From positions 5,343,001-5,407,000 of the forward strand of contig NC_092671.1 in assembly GCF_964355755.1 (NCBI RefSeq): a stretch of DNA of 64,000 bases, written 5' to 3'. The DNA comes from Antedon mediterranea (Eukaryota; Echinodermata; Crinoidea; Comatulida; Antedonidae). The notes beneath the pieces were generated by a model. That model did not search any database and was not told where the DNA came from. It saw nothing but the letters and a program-made list of their open reading frames with translations. Of this stretch, positions 36,119 to 46,518 are shown piece after piece. The stretch's first letter is position 1, and each line of letters begins with the position of its first letter. A program made the translations under genes and the position numbers.

Positions 36119-38493
36119 CTAATCACTAAAATCAACTGAGTCGTCTGAACTGCCTTGATCTTCTTCATCGCTGAAGTCTGTGTCATTTGATTGCTGTGAT
36201 GACTGTGGTGGAGCTGGTGCATCTGGTGTGCTGTTGAGAATTTAAATTTAAAAAAAACCAAATTTAATAGAGTAAAAATATCTGCTCAAAGATTTCCATT
36301 TCTGTACTACAGGAAGGGAGTGCAGGCAATAAAAACGACCACAGGAGAGGATCCAGGATTGTAAAATAGAGGGGGCCCAGGGCATAACAATGACACACTA
36401 AGTATTTGAGCCGCTGGGCCATCTCTTGAAACTACCCCTGTACCACAAGCTTATGAGTGCATGTAGCATGCTTCGAGAATTAAAAACTGGTACAGTACAT
36501 TGATTTTATCGAAACCTGAATTTTTTGAATTTTGTCAAAATACTCACTCTAGATAATCAGGATTCAGACCTTCTAATCTAGCCTTCTGCCTCAGTGCAGC
36601 AGCAGGAACACCCTAGATGAGAAAAAAAATTGAAAATTTGATCTGGCTACCTATCAAGTCATGAGCTTCTTATAGAAGGTTTAGCTTATGGCTGGTTCCC
36701 ATTGGGAATAATGTCACCAATCAAAGAGACTGCGTGCACAGAAATTGCAAATAAACTCAATCTCATTGAGGACTAAGTAGACACATCACTTTACTGTTCC
36801 ATAGCCAGCTAGTTATGCTCATAGAAATTGGATACAGAGGAGTACTCTAGCCACAAATGACATCTTCCTCCTTCCACCCTTTACCTATAGGGATTACCCA
36901 ATATTTGTTTGCAGCTCACCATGTTTATCATCTTGAAAAATTTAGCGTAACGAGGATCTTGAGATACCGTCACCACAGTAGAAGCACTTGGTGTTGACTT
37001 GCCCTGTAAATAATCAATAATTCAATGTACATTTTTGTAAATTATGATTTGGTTTACATCAATCTATTCAACGCCACCAAAACTGGACACCTTTAGGCAA
37101 ATTCTCTCAAGTTATCCTGAATGCCTGGTTTATTGTATTACAAATTTGGGGTCTTTTTGGAAGAGTCTCCAGTTTTCTGAGAGTTCAGTTCTAGGCCTGG
37201 AAGATTTAACTGTAAAACTCTGTCTCCGTTATCAAATTTTATGTGACAAAAACATGTGCCCATATGGATATGGATATGGACATGATGATGTCATATCAAT
37301 CATATTTGGATATATCTCACTACAATATTTGGGCACTTTTTTTTCAAACTAGTTTGAGAGTGTAGACAAAGCTTAACAGTAATATATTTTTCACTATTTT
37401 GTTAGGAATTTTTTGATTAGTTACATCATGTTAATTCATTGTGCGGAAATTGATTATTTTTTCATTTCTTCACACAGTTTAAGTGGGTCCTAGGTCTAGA
37501 CATATCTACACTAGGCTGTCCCAAATTAAAAGGTTTTATTAAAACTTACTGGACTCTCTGCAGCTGGTAAGGCAGGTAGATTTGTTGCAGTCTGGGTTTC
37601 TGGTTCACTAGCAGTAATTGCTGGCGCAATTTCTACATCCTCAAGCCAAGGTATTGATGCTAATTTTGCTTCTAATAAATTCATTGTTGTTTCCAGATGT
37701 TGTATTCGAATGTTTAAATCTGATAATTTCTGCTCACAAACGCATGAAAACCGATTTAAAAATCTCGTTGTGTGGGAAACAAAGTGATTCAGAAAAGCCA
37801 GCATTCTCTTAGGATGAATTGCACCAACCTGTATAAATATTACTATTATTATTTATACAATTTAATAAATAGGAAATTACAGTTAATAATATTATACTAA
37901 TAGTGCACATTATTTTACTGTGGTGAGCTTAGGCCTACCTATCAAGAAAAGACAAAGGCTAGAAGACGTGTACTGTATAATAAAGAGTTTAATAAAGTAT
38001 AAAATGAAGAAAGATTTGTAATCGTAGGAGGCGTAGATACAGCCAGTATATAACCAAACCATGATGATGTAACTTACAATTAAACTTACATCATCAATCA
38101 TGCTAATCATAATTAATTGTACATAAATTAACTAAATTAACAACATAATTCATAATTGTACATAAATTGACTAAAAAGCATCTTAATAATAACATGTTTA
38201 ACATAATTGTTCATATCATATAAACCAGGCCCTATCGGGCGAAGATTAGCATGACCGGATCGAAAGGTCACATGATGGGCATGATGAGTAGGCCTAGTCA
38301 GTCATGACAAGATCAGACACAGAGACGGTAGAGACTGCCGTGCCTAGTTAAAAGCTGCCTAGGCCCTACACACAACACGCAACCTGCCTAGGCCTAGAGT
38401 ATACTGTATTAAAAATACCAATTAGGCCTAGCATAGTATCACCTTAGATAAATCAACTCCAGGTCCAACAATTGGTAGTCCATCGGAGTCCAT
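36119..38493 (-). CDS. WASHC3: WASH complex subunit 3 (CCDC53), 5 coding exons, 196 aa
   Basis: Subunit of the pentameric WASH complex, which activates Arp2/3 on endosomes during retromer-linked sorting. Coding exons in transcript order: 38493-38443, 37828-37550, 37003-36920, 36612-36548, 36230-36119; all GT-AG and in phase. The protein opens MDSDGLPIVGPGVDLSK (human MDEDGLPLMGSGIDLTK). Residues about 27-75 form the conserved coiled coil with FLNRFSCVCEQKLSDLNIRI and SIPWLEDV. A Thr/Ala/Pro linker leads to SQDPRYAKFFKM (about 125-136), then GVPAAALRQKARLEGLNPDYL, which covers residues 139-159. The acidic tail ends DFSD (human SFSD). Length agrees with human (194). It is convergent with CSTF3 and divergent from the myosin light chain gene. 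The exon 1 donor GTGATA is weak. Confidence 0.96.
36335..36400 (+). repeat. hAT-like terminus fragment
   Basis: GGATCCAGGATTGTAAAATA followed by GAGGGGGCCCAGGGC, related to 11217-11280 and 59085-59150. It lies in WASHC3 intron 4. Confidence 0.35.
37215..37374 (+). mobile_element. Palindromic MITE family A, copy 4
   Basis: Starts AACTCTGTCTCCGTTATCAA and ends TTTGAGAGTGTAGACAAAGC. It lies in WASHC3 intron 2, about 175 bp downstream of the exon 2 donor. Confidence 0.85.
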
Positions 38494-39076
38494 TTTTGTA
38501 AAAATTTTATATTTTAATATATGAAAACAAATGTGAAATACTTCAGTCGATATAGAGATTCTGAGATTATTTTTATATTGAAGCCCAGCAGCAGGAGCTA
38601 TATTTCCAATACCAAATTGGCGAGTAAACCATTTACTTCAAATTAATTCATACACTCTTCCACCAGAGAGTTGTTAATAACAACTCCCTTCTTCCACCAT
38701 TTTAATTTTCAGTTATACATATTGCACACATTACAGTTATAATTTTCAAAGGCGTAAAATTTGTTTGAATTAATTAATATAGTTGTTTTGTCGTATTTTA
38801 CCGAATTTTATTTTAATTTAAAATGTTTATAATCAAGTTCGTCTGTTTTAGGCAAGACTACCACTTCCGGTAGTGACGCAATACGGTGGTTGATCTTTGG
38901 CAACGTAATTTTCTTAGTAAGAATTATTCATGAGAAAAACCATTTTGTTCTAGTCAGCCAATCAGATAAGAAACGTACAAACTTAATATAATGATTGACA
39001 AAGATTATATTTATACATTTAGCAATCTAGCACTGTGTTTTACTCATTGCTTTTACTACAGTATAACCAAGTCGGT

Positions 39077-39269
39077 ATATTTAAACGCAATGATAAAGGA
39101 TAGAATAAATTAAAAATGACAATAGCAATTTAGCACTGTGTTTGACTATAACCAATTTGTGGTATATTAACTATAGTTCTACCAAATTGGTTATAGTAAA
39201 CAGTGCTACATTGCTATGTTATTGTTAATGTCATTATTTGTAATTTATCCTATCATTGTCTTTAAATAT
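39077..39269. mobile_element. Long hairpin (MITE-like), arms about 95 bp
   Basis: ATATTTAAACGCAATGATAA at the left pairs imperfectly with the right end. Inner blocks AGCACTGTGTTTGACTATAA and ACTATAACCAATTTG are also mirrored around about 39172. Fragments of the same arm occur at 39025-39075 and 39640-39665. Confidence 0.7.
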
Positions 39270-39270
39270 T

Positions 39271-39637
39271 AGGTCCATTTACACTAGGGCGATTACGATC
39301 GACGATAAAAAGGTAAATATGCATTTTTCATACCTAAAACTAAAGAATTTTAAAAAGTTTTTATCCTAGAAAGGATTATCATCTATGCTGCATTTGATAA
39401 AAATAATATTTCCACACGTCCAATCAAATGACTTCATGATTAGTAAGAGCAAAATATCGTTACCTTATGACGTCATTTGATTGGATTTTTACAAATATTA
39501 TTTTTATCAAATACAACATGATTATCCTATATTTCTAGAACAAAAACTGTTTTCATTTCTTTTGTTTTATCCAAGAAAAATGTATATGTTTATATATTTA
39601 TCTTCGATCGTTATCGCCCTAGTGTAAATGGACCTTT
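39271..39637. mobile_element. MITE family B, copy 2
   Basis: Terminal inverted repeats AGGTCCATTTACACTAGGGC / GCCCTAGTGTAAATGGACCT, with inner GATCGACGATAAA. Both ends are intact. Same family as 21234-21505. It appears to sit inside or against the hairpin element to its left. Confidence 0.85.
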
Positions 39638-40090
39638 ATACCAAAATGGTTATCACAGTGCTAATGTTATACTGTATTACATTAAAAATGTTATTCTTTT
39701 GTAGAAAATTTATTTTGCAACGCTACAACCACCATTAATTAAACAATTTAATCATGGAGTAGAGGTATAAACCTCCATCCATGGTTTAATCAATACAATG
39801 TTAGTATGATGTAGTATGTTTAAGCGGTATTAGTCCTTGATTGCACAGTGCAGCAATAAAGAAATTGAATTGAATTGAATCTATGGCTACAACCAATCAG
39901 AACCGTCCTAATCGCAATAACCCCTAAGCTAATAGAAATCATTGGTCTGAGTAGACTCGTAAAACAGACGTTGCGAGGTTAAAAAAGTTAAGAATGATTT
40001 ACTCACTAGTTTGGTATAGTTTATATACCTGGGTGTGGTGGTGGTGTGGTACGGTACATTCACCTTTCAACTACAGTACAAAGACCAAAT

Positions 40091-43000
40091 ATGGCAGGAA
40101 GAGGGGTATGAAATTATTGCATTTTATATATTTTTTGTTATTGAAATGGATTGTTGTGTATCTCTTTTAGTAATCCTTATATTCTTTTGTTCACAGGGCT
40201 TAACAGAGGACCAATTGGCAGGTAAAGTATTCTCATTTAAATAAAAATAGATAGGCCAGGATAGCAAACAAGTGTCTGCTCTGTGTGCAGGCGGCGGTCA
40301 CGGTAATTTGGGTTATTATTGTCTATAATCATTGTAGTAGAGGGGGAACAAGGCCTCACCTTTAGAAGGCTACGTGGGAGGATTTGATTGTAATTTGTTG
40401 TTTGTATATACTTTCTGTAAATCTATTCTTTTGTTCTGTGTTGCGACGAATCTCTAGTTTTTATTAATTATACAGCCTCCTAACTATATTAATTAATAAT
40501 ATTTAATAATTATGATAGCATTACATTTTAATAAGAAGAAAAAATTATAATTTACTACACTACTACCTAGGCTAGTACTACAGGATAATGTCAAGTAAAT
40601 AAACTAATAATAATTAGCCTATTATTATATTAAGGCAAATTTACACAGACAAGCGGTAACGGTAATAATAATATAGAATCTAAACTATGTTAATACAGTA
40701 TTCCTTATGACTATTTACACACGGAGCAGTTTCCGCTCAGGATAGATACAGATTCTACGCAGAACAAGTTTTGTGGGTTACGCTTACCGTTACCACTGTG
40801 TAAATTGGCCTTTATCGATATATTACCACGTAACTACTATTAAGTATTATACAACACAAATAACCCACTCATGGAGCTAATTTTATAGGTCCATGAACCA
40901 TAAAATATATTTAAAAATGCATTTGTTGTGTGCGATTTGCGCAATTTAAGATTGCGCTGTGGTGCTGAGCCATCTAAAATTGTTGTTATTTTGTTGTATT
41001 TGATAAAATCAAAGGAAAACCTACCTTGCGCAATGATAAATCGCAAAATTGTTCAAATCTTGCATTAATGTGCTTGGCTGTGTATTTGATGAGCTGTATT
41101 TGTATTTTACAAAGATTAAAGTATCTACCATAAATAAGAGAAAGATAATTGGATGGGTAAATGAAATTATAATTCTTAATTTTAACAACAATATTGATAA
41201 GTATATTTTTAATGATGATGTATGAAAAAACAAGACATTTTTAAACAATGCTTTACACCACTTTAGCGCTTATTATCACAATTAGTGAATTTCCAATATT
41301 TTTCTATTTTTTCAAAAATTGTAATTCCAATTTGTCTGTGGTTACTGTGGTTACTAGCCATTTTACTCACTGTGCTGCTAATCAATGACATCATGGGATA
41401 TATCCTTATAAGGATTTAGCATATTCTTTGAACTTAATCCTGATTGGCTAGAAAGCTTAAGGAGGAGAGGTCATCTGGAAATGAATGCAAGGTCGTATAT
41501 TATTGTTAGCTTACAGTGTGACAGTAGAGTGTATTAGTACAGTAGGTGTTGGTTTTTGTATTAGGATAATATTACGTCTTGGATTTGTTTGTTATATTGT
41601 ACGACTGGGAAATTATGGACGAAAATCTTGAAGGTACAGTATGGTAATGTCTTAAGTAGATGTCATTAGCAAAATATCCAAATTGGTTTAGGTAGACTAA
41701 AGCCATATTCATTACAAATAAGTTTGATAACTTTTTCAATTTGCCAAGTTTTATTGTAGATATTTTAATTCTTGTAGTTTAGCCTTTTGAATAAATTTCT
41801 AGCTTATTATTCTTCTTATATACAACATTTTTGTTTGAGTCATTTTTCTGATCGCTGTTGTTTAACCCACTGTAAAGAATAGAAATAAGTATCTTGTTGA
41901 AAATGGGTGGGGCATGTAGTACCTCTTGGTTGGTCACTAAACATGCATGTTACATGAGAGTTGTAACAAGACCTTCCAAGTCCACAGGAAGCCAAGAGCC
42001 ATGCAGTCTCTAGGCTTGTTAAATCAGAATCAGAAAACAAGTGTTTTCTTCAATTAAAATTCAATTCTGGTGCTTGTTTTATCTGTAGACTTCAACTGTA
42101 ATTATTTAGTATTGTTTTTAAATTTAATAAAACTACTGTACAGATACTGTTTTTTTTCTGCTTCCTGTTCTTTTGTTAATAAAAGATCATAAAACTACAC
42201 AATGATGAGAGCTTTCAATTTAAAACTTACTATTATTCTTTTTTATACCTCCATGCTATTATGTATTCATACTAATTTATAAATAAGATATTAAAATCAT
42301 TGTACTGTAATCTGGAAAAACAAGGAATAGAAACATTCACACTTTTATGGTATTTTTAGGCCCAAATGAAAATAGTTTCTTAGATTGCAAGTCATATTGA
42401 AATAAAATTAACCGTTGACGGAAAAATACACATTTGGTGTGTATTGATTGGCAGCTGATCATTAGCACTGTATCTGAATTTGTCCATTATCATGATACAT
42501 ATCCATGATACAACATCCAATGTGTGTTATATGTGATGCCAGTATCATTTGCTGGACAAATGTGTATGGATATGGAGCATTGAGAATCAGTTGAAAATAC
42601 AATTTTATTTTACTAGAAAAAGAATGTGTGAACCTCATATTCATAACATACATTCATATATAGCAAGGCTTCACTGTAAACCAGTTCAATATTTTACAAA
42701 CCTGCCCAAATTGTATATTATTATTAGTTATTATTGAATGTTAGTATTATTAGTAAAATATGGATTCACTGCACTATTATATTAAATTTGTCATCTGTAA
42801 TCATTAATTAACCATGTAAATTATAGCAACACAATGAATTGACTGTTTAAGAGCATCATGCGAGACAAATTAAACTCATAACTGAAGAATGTCTCTGTAT
42901 TTTGGTTATTGATTTAAGAAATGCAGATCCATGCCATAGGTAGTGTTAAAGAATGTCTGGAATGGGTAAAAACATAACACATTTAATACTAGATACAGTA

Positions 43001-46000
43001 TATTGTCATTGATTGATAATTGAATATTCAGTCAAAAAACTAAAGCTCATAGAAAACAATGCCAATTGAAATTATGCTACAGTAAATATAAAAAATTAAT
43101 TTATTTCATAATTTTTGTTACTGGGAAATTGTGTTTCCAAATTTGAAAAATAATAACATATGAAAACATTCCTGAAATTTGTATATAACCATTTCTGAAT
43201 GGTAATGATAACTGTAAATTCATATTTTAATTGTGTTTCATTTATGATTTAAGATTTGCTGGTACTAATTGATATTTAAAGTGTTTTCCATTTACAGTAT
43301 AAACAAAATTCTCGAATATATAATATTTCTGGTTAAATGCTATTCCTACAGTATTTCTTTGTGTCTACTGTCCCTTTAACTGATGATTCAAGTTTATTTT
43401 CATGAATATTCATCTTTGGTGCATTAGTTTACAAATTGTTCTGTTCATGTTTTTGTTCCGTAGTTTTTGCGGCTTCTGATTCAATCATTACTTTAGAAAT
43501 ATATTGACATTCAAGGTTGAAAGGCATTGTTTAGGGCTACAATACTGTCTACAATGAATATACAATATACTGTAGTTTTATAGTTAGTTCATCATTGTTG
43601 TCAATCATTACCTTGGTCTATTCTACAATGGTATTTAAAGCCATAGCTCTTTGAAGGATTGGTTTAATCATCAATAGTACTATACATTTTAAGATATCCT
43701 TATCGTGATTTTATGTTCCCTGAATTTTACATACTTTAGTCATAAATTGATTACATTTCTACTGTTAGACCTACTGAAAATATTACTGCAGCCCTATATA
43801 GCTACAGGATATACAGTACAATACTATATGTAGCTATAGGATGTCAATTTAAGGTCAAACTAGACAGCTTTTGGCCGTATACTATGCATACAATTTAGGC
43901 CGTACTGTAAATGTCATTATGAAGCTGAAGCCCCAGTGGGGTCAATTAAGTTTTCTACTGTAAATAATAGTAACTGTAAATACTAGTAGTATTATTAAAA
44001 AGTTCCACATTCTTATTTATTAAGCTTCCTGGTTTAACGCCTGTAACTTATGTTTGTTGTGAGGTAAATTCCCGATTGATCGTAATCAAAACGGTACTGG
44101 GTATGGTCTACTAGATTTTCTGCTCCCAACCAGTACATCCATTCATAGAAGCCTTGATGAAGCAAGCCTACCTGGTGGTAACCATAGGACGGTTCCGAGA
44201 TAACGACTATACTTCAGCTTTAGTCGATAGAAGATTGAAATATTGTTAGAGATAGAGTATACGATGCTTGATTATGTGTAGATGTATGATTTGTTCTATT
44301 ATCCAAATGATGTTCCGCATATAGGAGATGAAGATAGGCGTGGTTGGGTGTAATGATTTTGTATATTAAATAATTATCCTACACTTTTTTTTTCTAGACC
44401 CATTAATATACAGTATGCCCATATATAGTTATTTTTTTTAGGCAATGTTGTGTATCGATAGTGTGGTTATTTGAATTAGTTACTCTTTCTGGCATATTAG
44501 TGAAATATTTAATGGATTGTGATAAAAATAAAAAGATGAAAAAAAATGTTTGCTAATAAAGTTACTATACTTTATTTTGCTAAACTCAGCAACTTATTAA
44601 TTTTTTTTGATCTACTAGAATTCAGGGATACCTTTTCCCTTTTTGACAAGAAAGGTGACAACAAGATTGAGCGTGGTCAAGTTGGGGAGGTCATCCGTGC
44701 TCTGGGATTAAACCCAACCCAATCGGAAATAAAGAAAAGTATTCAAGAGATCCAAACAGGTTTGTATGAAATACACCTTTAAGCTCTGTCTAAACTATCA
44801 AATTCTATATGACAAAAAATGTGATGTGCCCATATTGTATATAGACATGATGATGTCATATCACTACCATATTTGGGCATATTACTACTATATATATTTG
44901 GGCACATCACACTGTTTTTGTCAAACTAGTTTGATAGTGTCCAGACAGAGCTTTGCATCGGTGACACACATTCATACTGTAAACGCTCATCAAAACCATA
45001 GCAAATACAAACAACACAGGTACAAAATAATAAATAAATATTTTGAAATGAACCAACAGATGGTATTAAAACAACTGACCAAACATATTCAACGGTTTTA
45101 AGGCATGATAAACTCTAGCTAGGCCAGTAGATGACCTTTCATTATAAAAAACACTATAAACATATATTGTATAATGTCTTCCTGTAAGTGCAATCCCGTC
45201 TTGGACACTATTAAGATATATTGTACAACTGACTTGTTAACCGTATTGGTACGATATATTATATATTTTATATAATTTATTAATCTATGAATGTATGACA
45301 TAATTTATATTTCATGTACTACAGTATGACGTTCTTTCTTATTTTTTCAAATTTTAGAGCGAGTATCCTTTGAGGAGTTAATGCCCATCTATCATAGTAT
45401 GCGCAAAAAGATCGACACTGGATCACATGAAGAATTCAGCGAGGGATTACGTGTCTTCGATCGTGATGGCAATGGTTTCATCTCCGCAGCTGAACTCAGA
45501 CATGTCTTGACAAGTCTTGGTAAGATTTTAAAACTTTTTGATAGATATTCAGGCCTTTTCCAGTGCGCTAAAGAACTCTTAAACTACGAAAGCAATAGAG
45601 CCAAAACAAATATCTATGAAATCAGTAGGGTTTGTGTGCATATAAAGTTGCTGGTCACACCAGGAAGGAATTACTGTATAATTCCTCAATGATTAAACTC
45701 AATAACCAAGTGTAAATTTTATATGTTTATCTATTAAGTTCCTATACTGTAGTACTTGTCCTTGGTTTTATGGACTTTCTTACAGCTGTATTATTACATC
45801 AGTAATCCTCAAATTCGTCCTTCCATCCGATAACTTTAATAATAGTGTTCACTGTTTTGAATGAATAGTTAGTTGCTCTGGTAAGTTTTGCTGTTGCTAA
45901 CGGTATCTTCTTTATCTCAGGTGAGAAGCTTAGTGATGATGAGGTCAACGATCTCCTTGTATCTGTTGAAGATTCCCAAGGTCAGGTCAATTATGAAGGT

Positions 46001-46518
46001 ACGTTTCTGATGACTACAGTAAAACCTTTATTAAGGGGTCACCTTAAGAACACAACAAAGTGTCCACTTAATTAAAAAAATAATAACTTAAGGGTTGCCA
46101 TAGTGTTACAAACATATATTTCCACTTTTTTGTTTCATGGGAAAATTAAGAAGAGGTACATTCTAATGAAATATAAAGATCACTCTAAACATTTGTTACG
46201 GGCTCGCTCGTTAGGCTAAAACCAATAATCATAATATAACAAAACATATTATAGAGGTCGTCCATCTTTATTCATCTCCCCTCTTTACCTCTAGAGGGCT
46301 CACTTCCGTGTGACAAACCCATCACACATTCCTATTTAAATAAAGAAAGCATCAGTTGTAGTAAAAATATCCATTTATTTTTTTTCTGTTGTAGAGTTTG
46401 TGAAGAACATTGCTCTCAATAATGAAAGAATCAGTAGTTAAATATCCATTTAGTTTTATTCTTCATTTTGTTTTTTTTTTCTTTTGTAGAGTTTGTGAAG
46501 ATGGTGATGGCCAGTTAG
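40091..46518 (+). CDS. MYL6-like: Myosin essential light chain (MYL6/MYL1 family), 149 aa
   Basis: Calmodulin-superfamily light chain that clamps the myosin lever arm. Exons: 40091-40105, 40197-40221, 44619-44759, 45358-45519, 45921-45998 and 46490-46518; phase is kept throughout. The protein begins [19 protein letters not shown], where human MYL6 has MCDFTEDQTAEFKEAF. EF-hand loop 1 (23-34, [12 protein letters not shown]) is degenerate. Helix text [14 protein letters not shown] leads into loop 95-106 ([12 protein letters not shown]), which fits a canonical Ca-binding loop. [17 protein letters not shown] and [14 protein letters not shown] complete it, closely matching MYL6. Length equals the family's (about 150). 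An alternative first exon (41615) and an alternative last exon (46395) are listed separately. Muscle versus non-muscle type cannot be decided from sequence alone. Confidence 0.95.
40632..40812. mobile_element. MITE family C, copy 2
   Basis: Ends AAGGCAAATTTACACAGACA and the inverse (CTGTGTAAATTGGCCTTTA), each followed inward by GCGGTAACGGTAA or its complement. It lies in the long intron between myosin exons 2 and 3. Confidence 0.8.
40925..41070. mobile_element. Relic of the TTGCGCAA foldback element
   Basis: GCGATTTGCGCAATTTAAGA and, inverted, TTGAACAATTTTGCGATTTA resemble the ends of the element at 12156-13037. Only the two ends remain. Confidence 0.5.
41404..41520 (+). promoter_or_regulatory. 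Candidate muscle-type promoter with CArG box for exon 1B
   Basis: A perfect CArG/SRF site CCTTATAAGG (41404-41413), an inverted CCAAT (ATTGG, 41443-41447), an E-box CATCTG (about 41472) and a TATA-like TATATTAT (41496) are ordered upstream of the ATG at 41615. SRF sites are typical of muscle actin and myosin genes (established). Promoter activity is inferred. Confidence 0.45.
41615..41633 (+). CDS. MYL6-like: Alternative first coding exon (1B) of the myosin light chain
   Basis: ATG followed by DENLE and one base of the next codon, then a GTACAG donor. It has the same phase (1) as exon 2, so splicing to 44619 gives MDENLEEFRDTF and replaces the first 14 residues. It has its own plausible promoter just upstream. 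Vertebrate MYL1 uses a comparable arrangement to make MLC1 and MLC3. Confidence 0.5.
44061..44275 (+). repeat. Dispersed 210-bp repeat R, copy 1
   Basis: Shares GATCGTAATCAAAACGGTAC, TCATAGAAGC, AAGCCTACCTGGTGGT and TAGAAGATTGAAAT with 56186-56405, in the same order. No terminal repeats or coding were seen; the family is unknown. Confidence 0.7.
44781..44953 (+). mobile_element. Palindromic MITE family A, copy 5
   Basis: Starts AAGCTCTGTCTAAACTATCA and ends TTTGATAGTGTCCAGACAGA. It contains CCATATTTGG, a CArG-type word, at 44867-44876. It begins 21 bp after myosin exon 3. Confidence 0.9.
46395..46441 (+). CDS. MYL6-like: Alternative last coding exon (6a) of the myosin light chain
   Basis: After a good acceptor (TTTTTTCTGTTGTAG) it encodes [14 protein letters not shown] and stop, in the same phase as exon 6b (46490), which encodes FVKMVMAS. 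About 60 bases around both exons are near-duplicates (AAATATCCATTTA ... GTAGAGTTTGTGAAG), so one arose by local duplication. Using 6a would give a 155-residue protein with a different C-terminus. Confidence 0.5.

Larger units (their letters stand above)
38494..40090. other. Intergenic region between WASHC3 and the myosin light chain gene
   Basis: A shared upstream region of about 1.6 kb. It contains two hairpin elements (39077-39269 and 39271-39637), related fragments around 38995-39070 and 39640-39680, a CCAAT-containing AACCAATCAG at about 39890, and TTTATATACC (about 40019-40028), a possible TATA box for myosin exon 1A. Confidence 0.5.

Noticed and set aside
38241-38253. GAAGATTAGCATG resembling the middle of U6 snRNA
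   Set aside because: Only 13 bases match and the rest of U6 is absent; probably chance.
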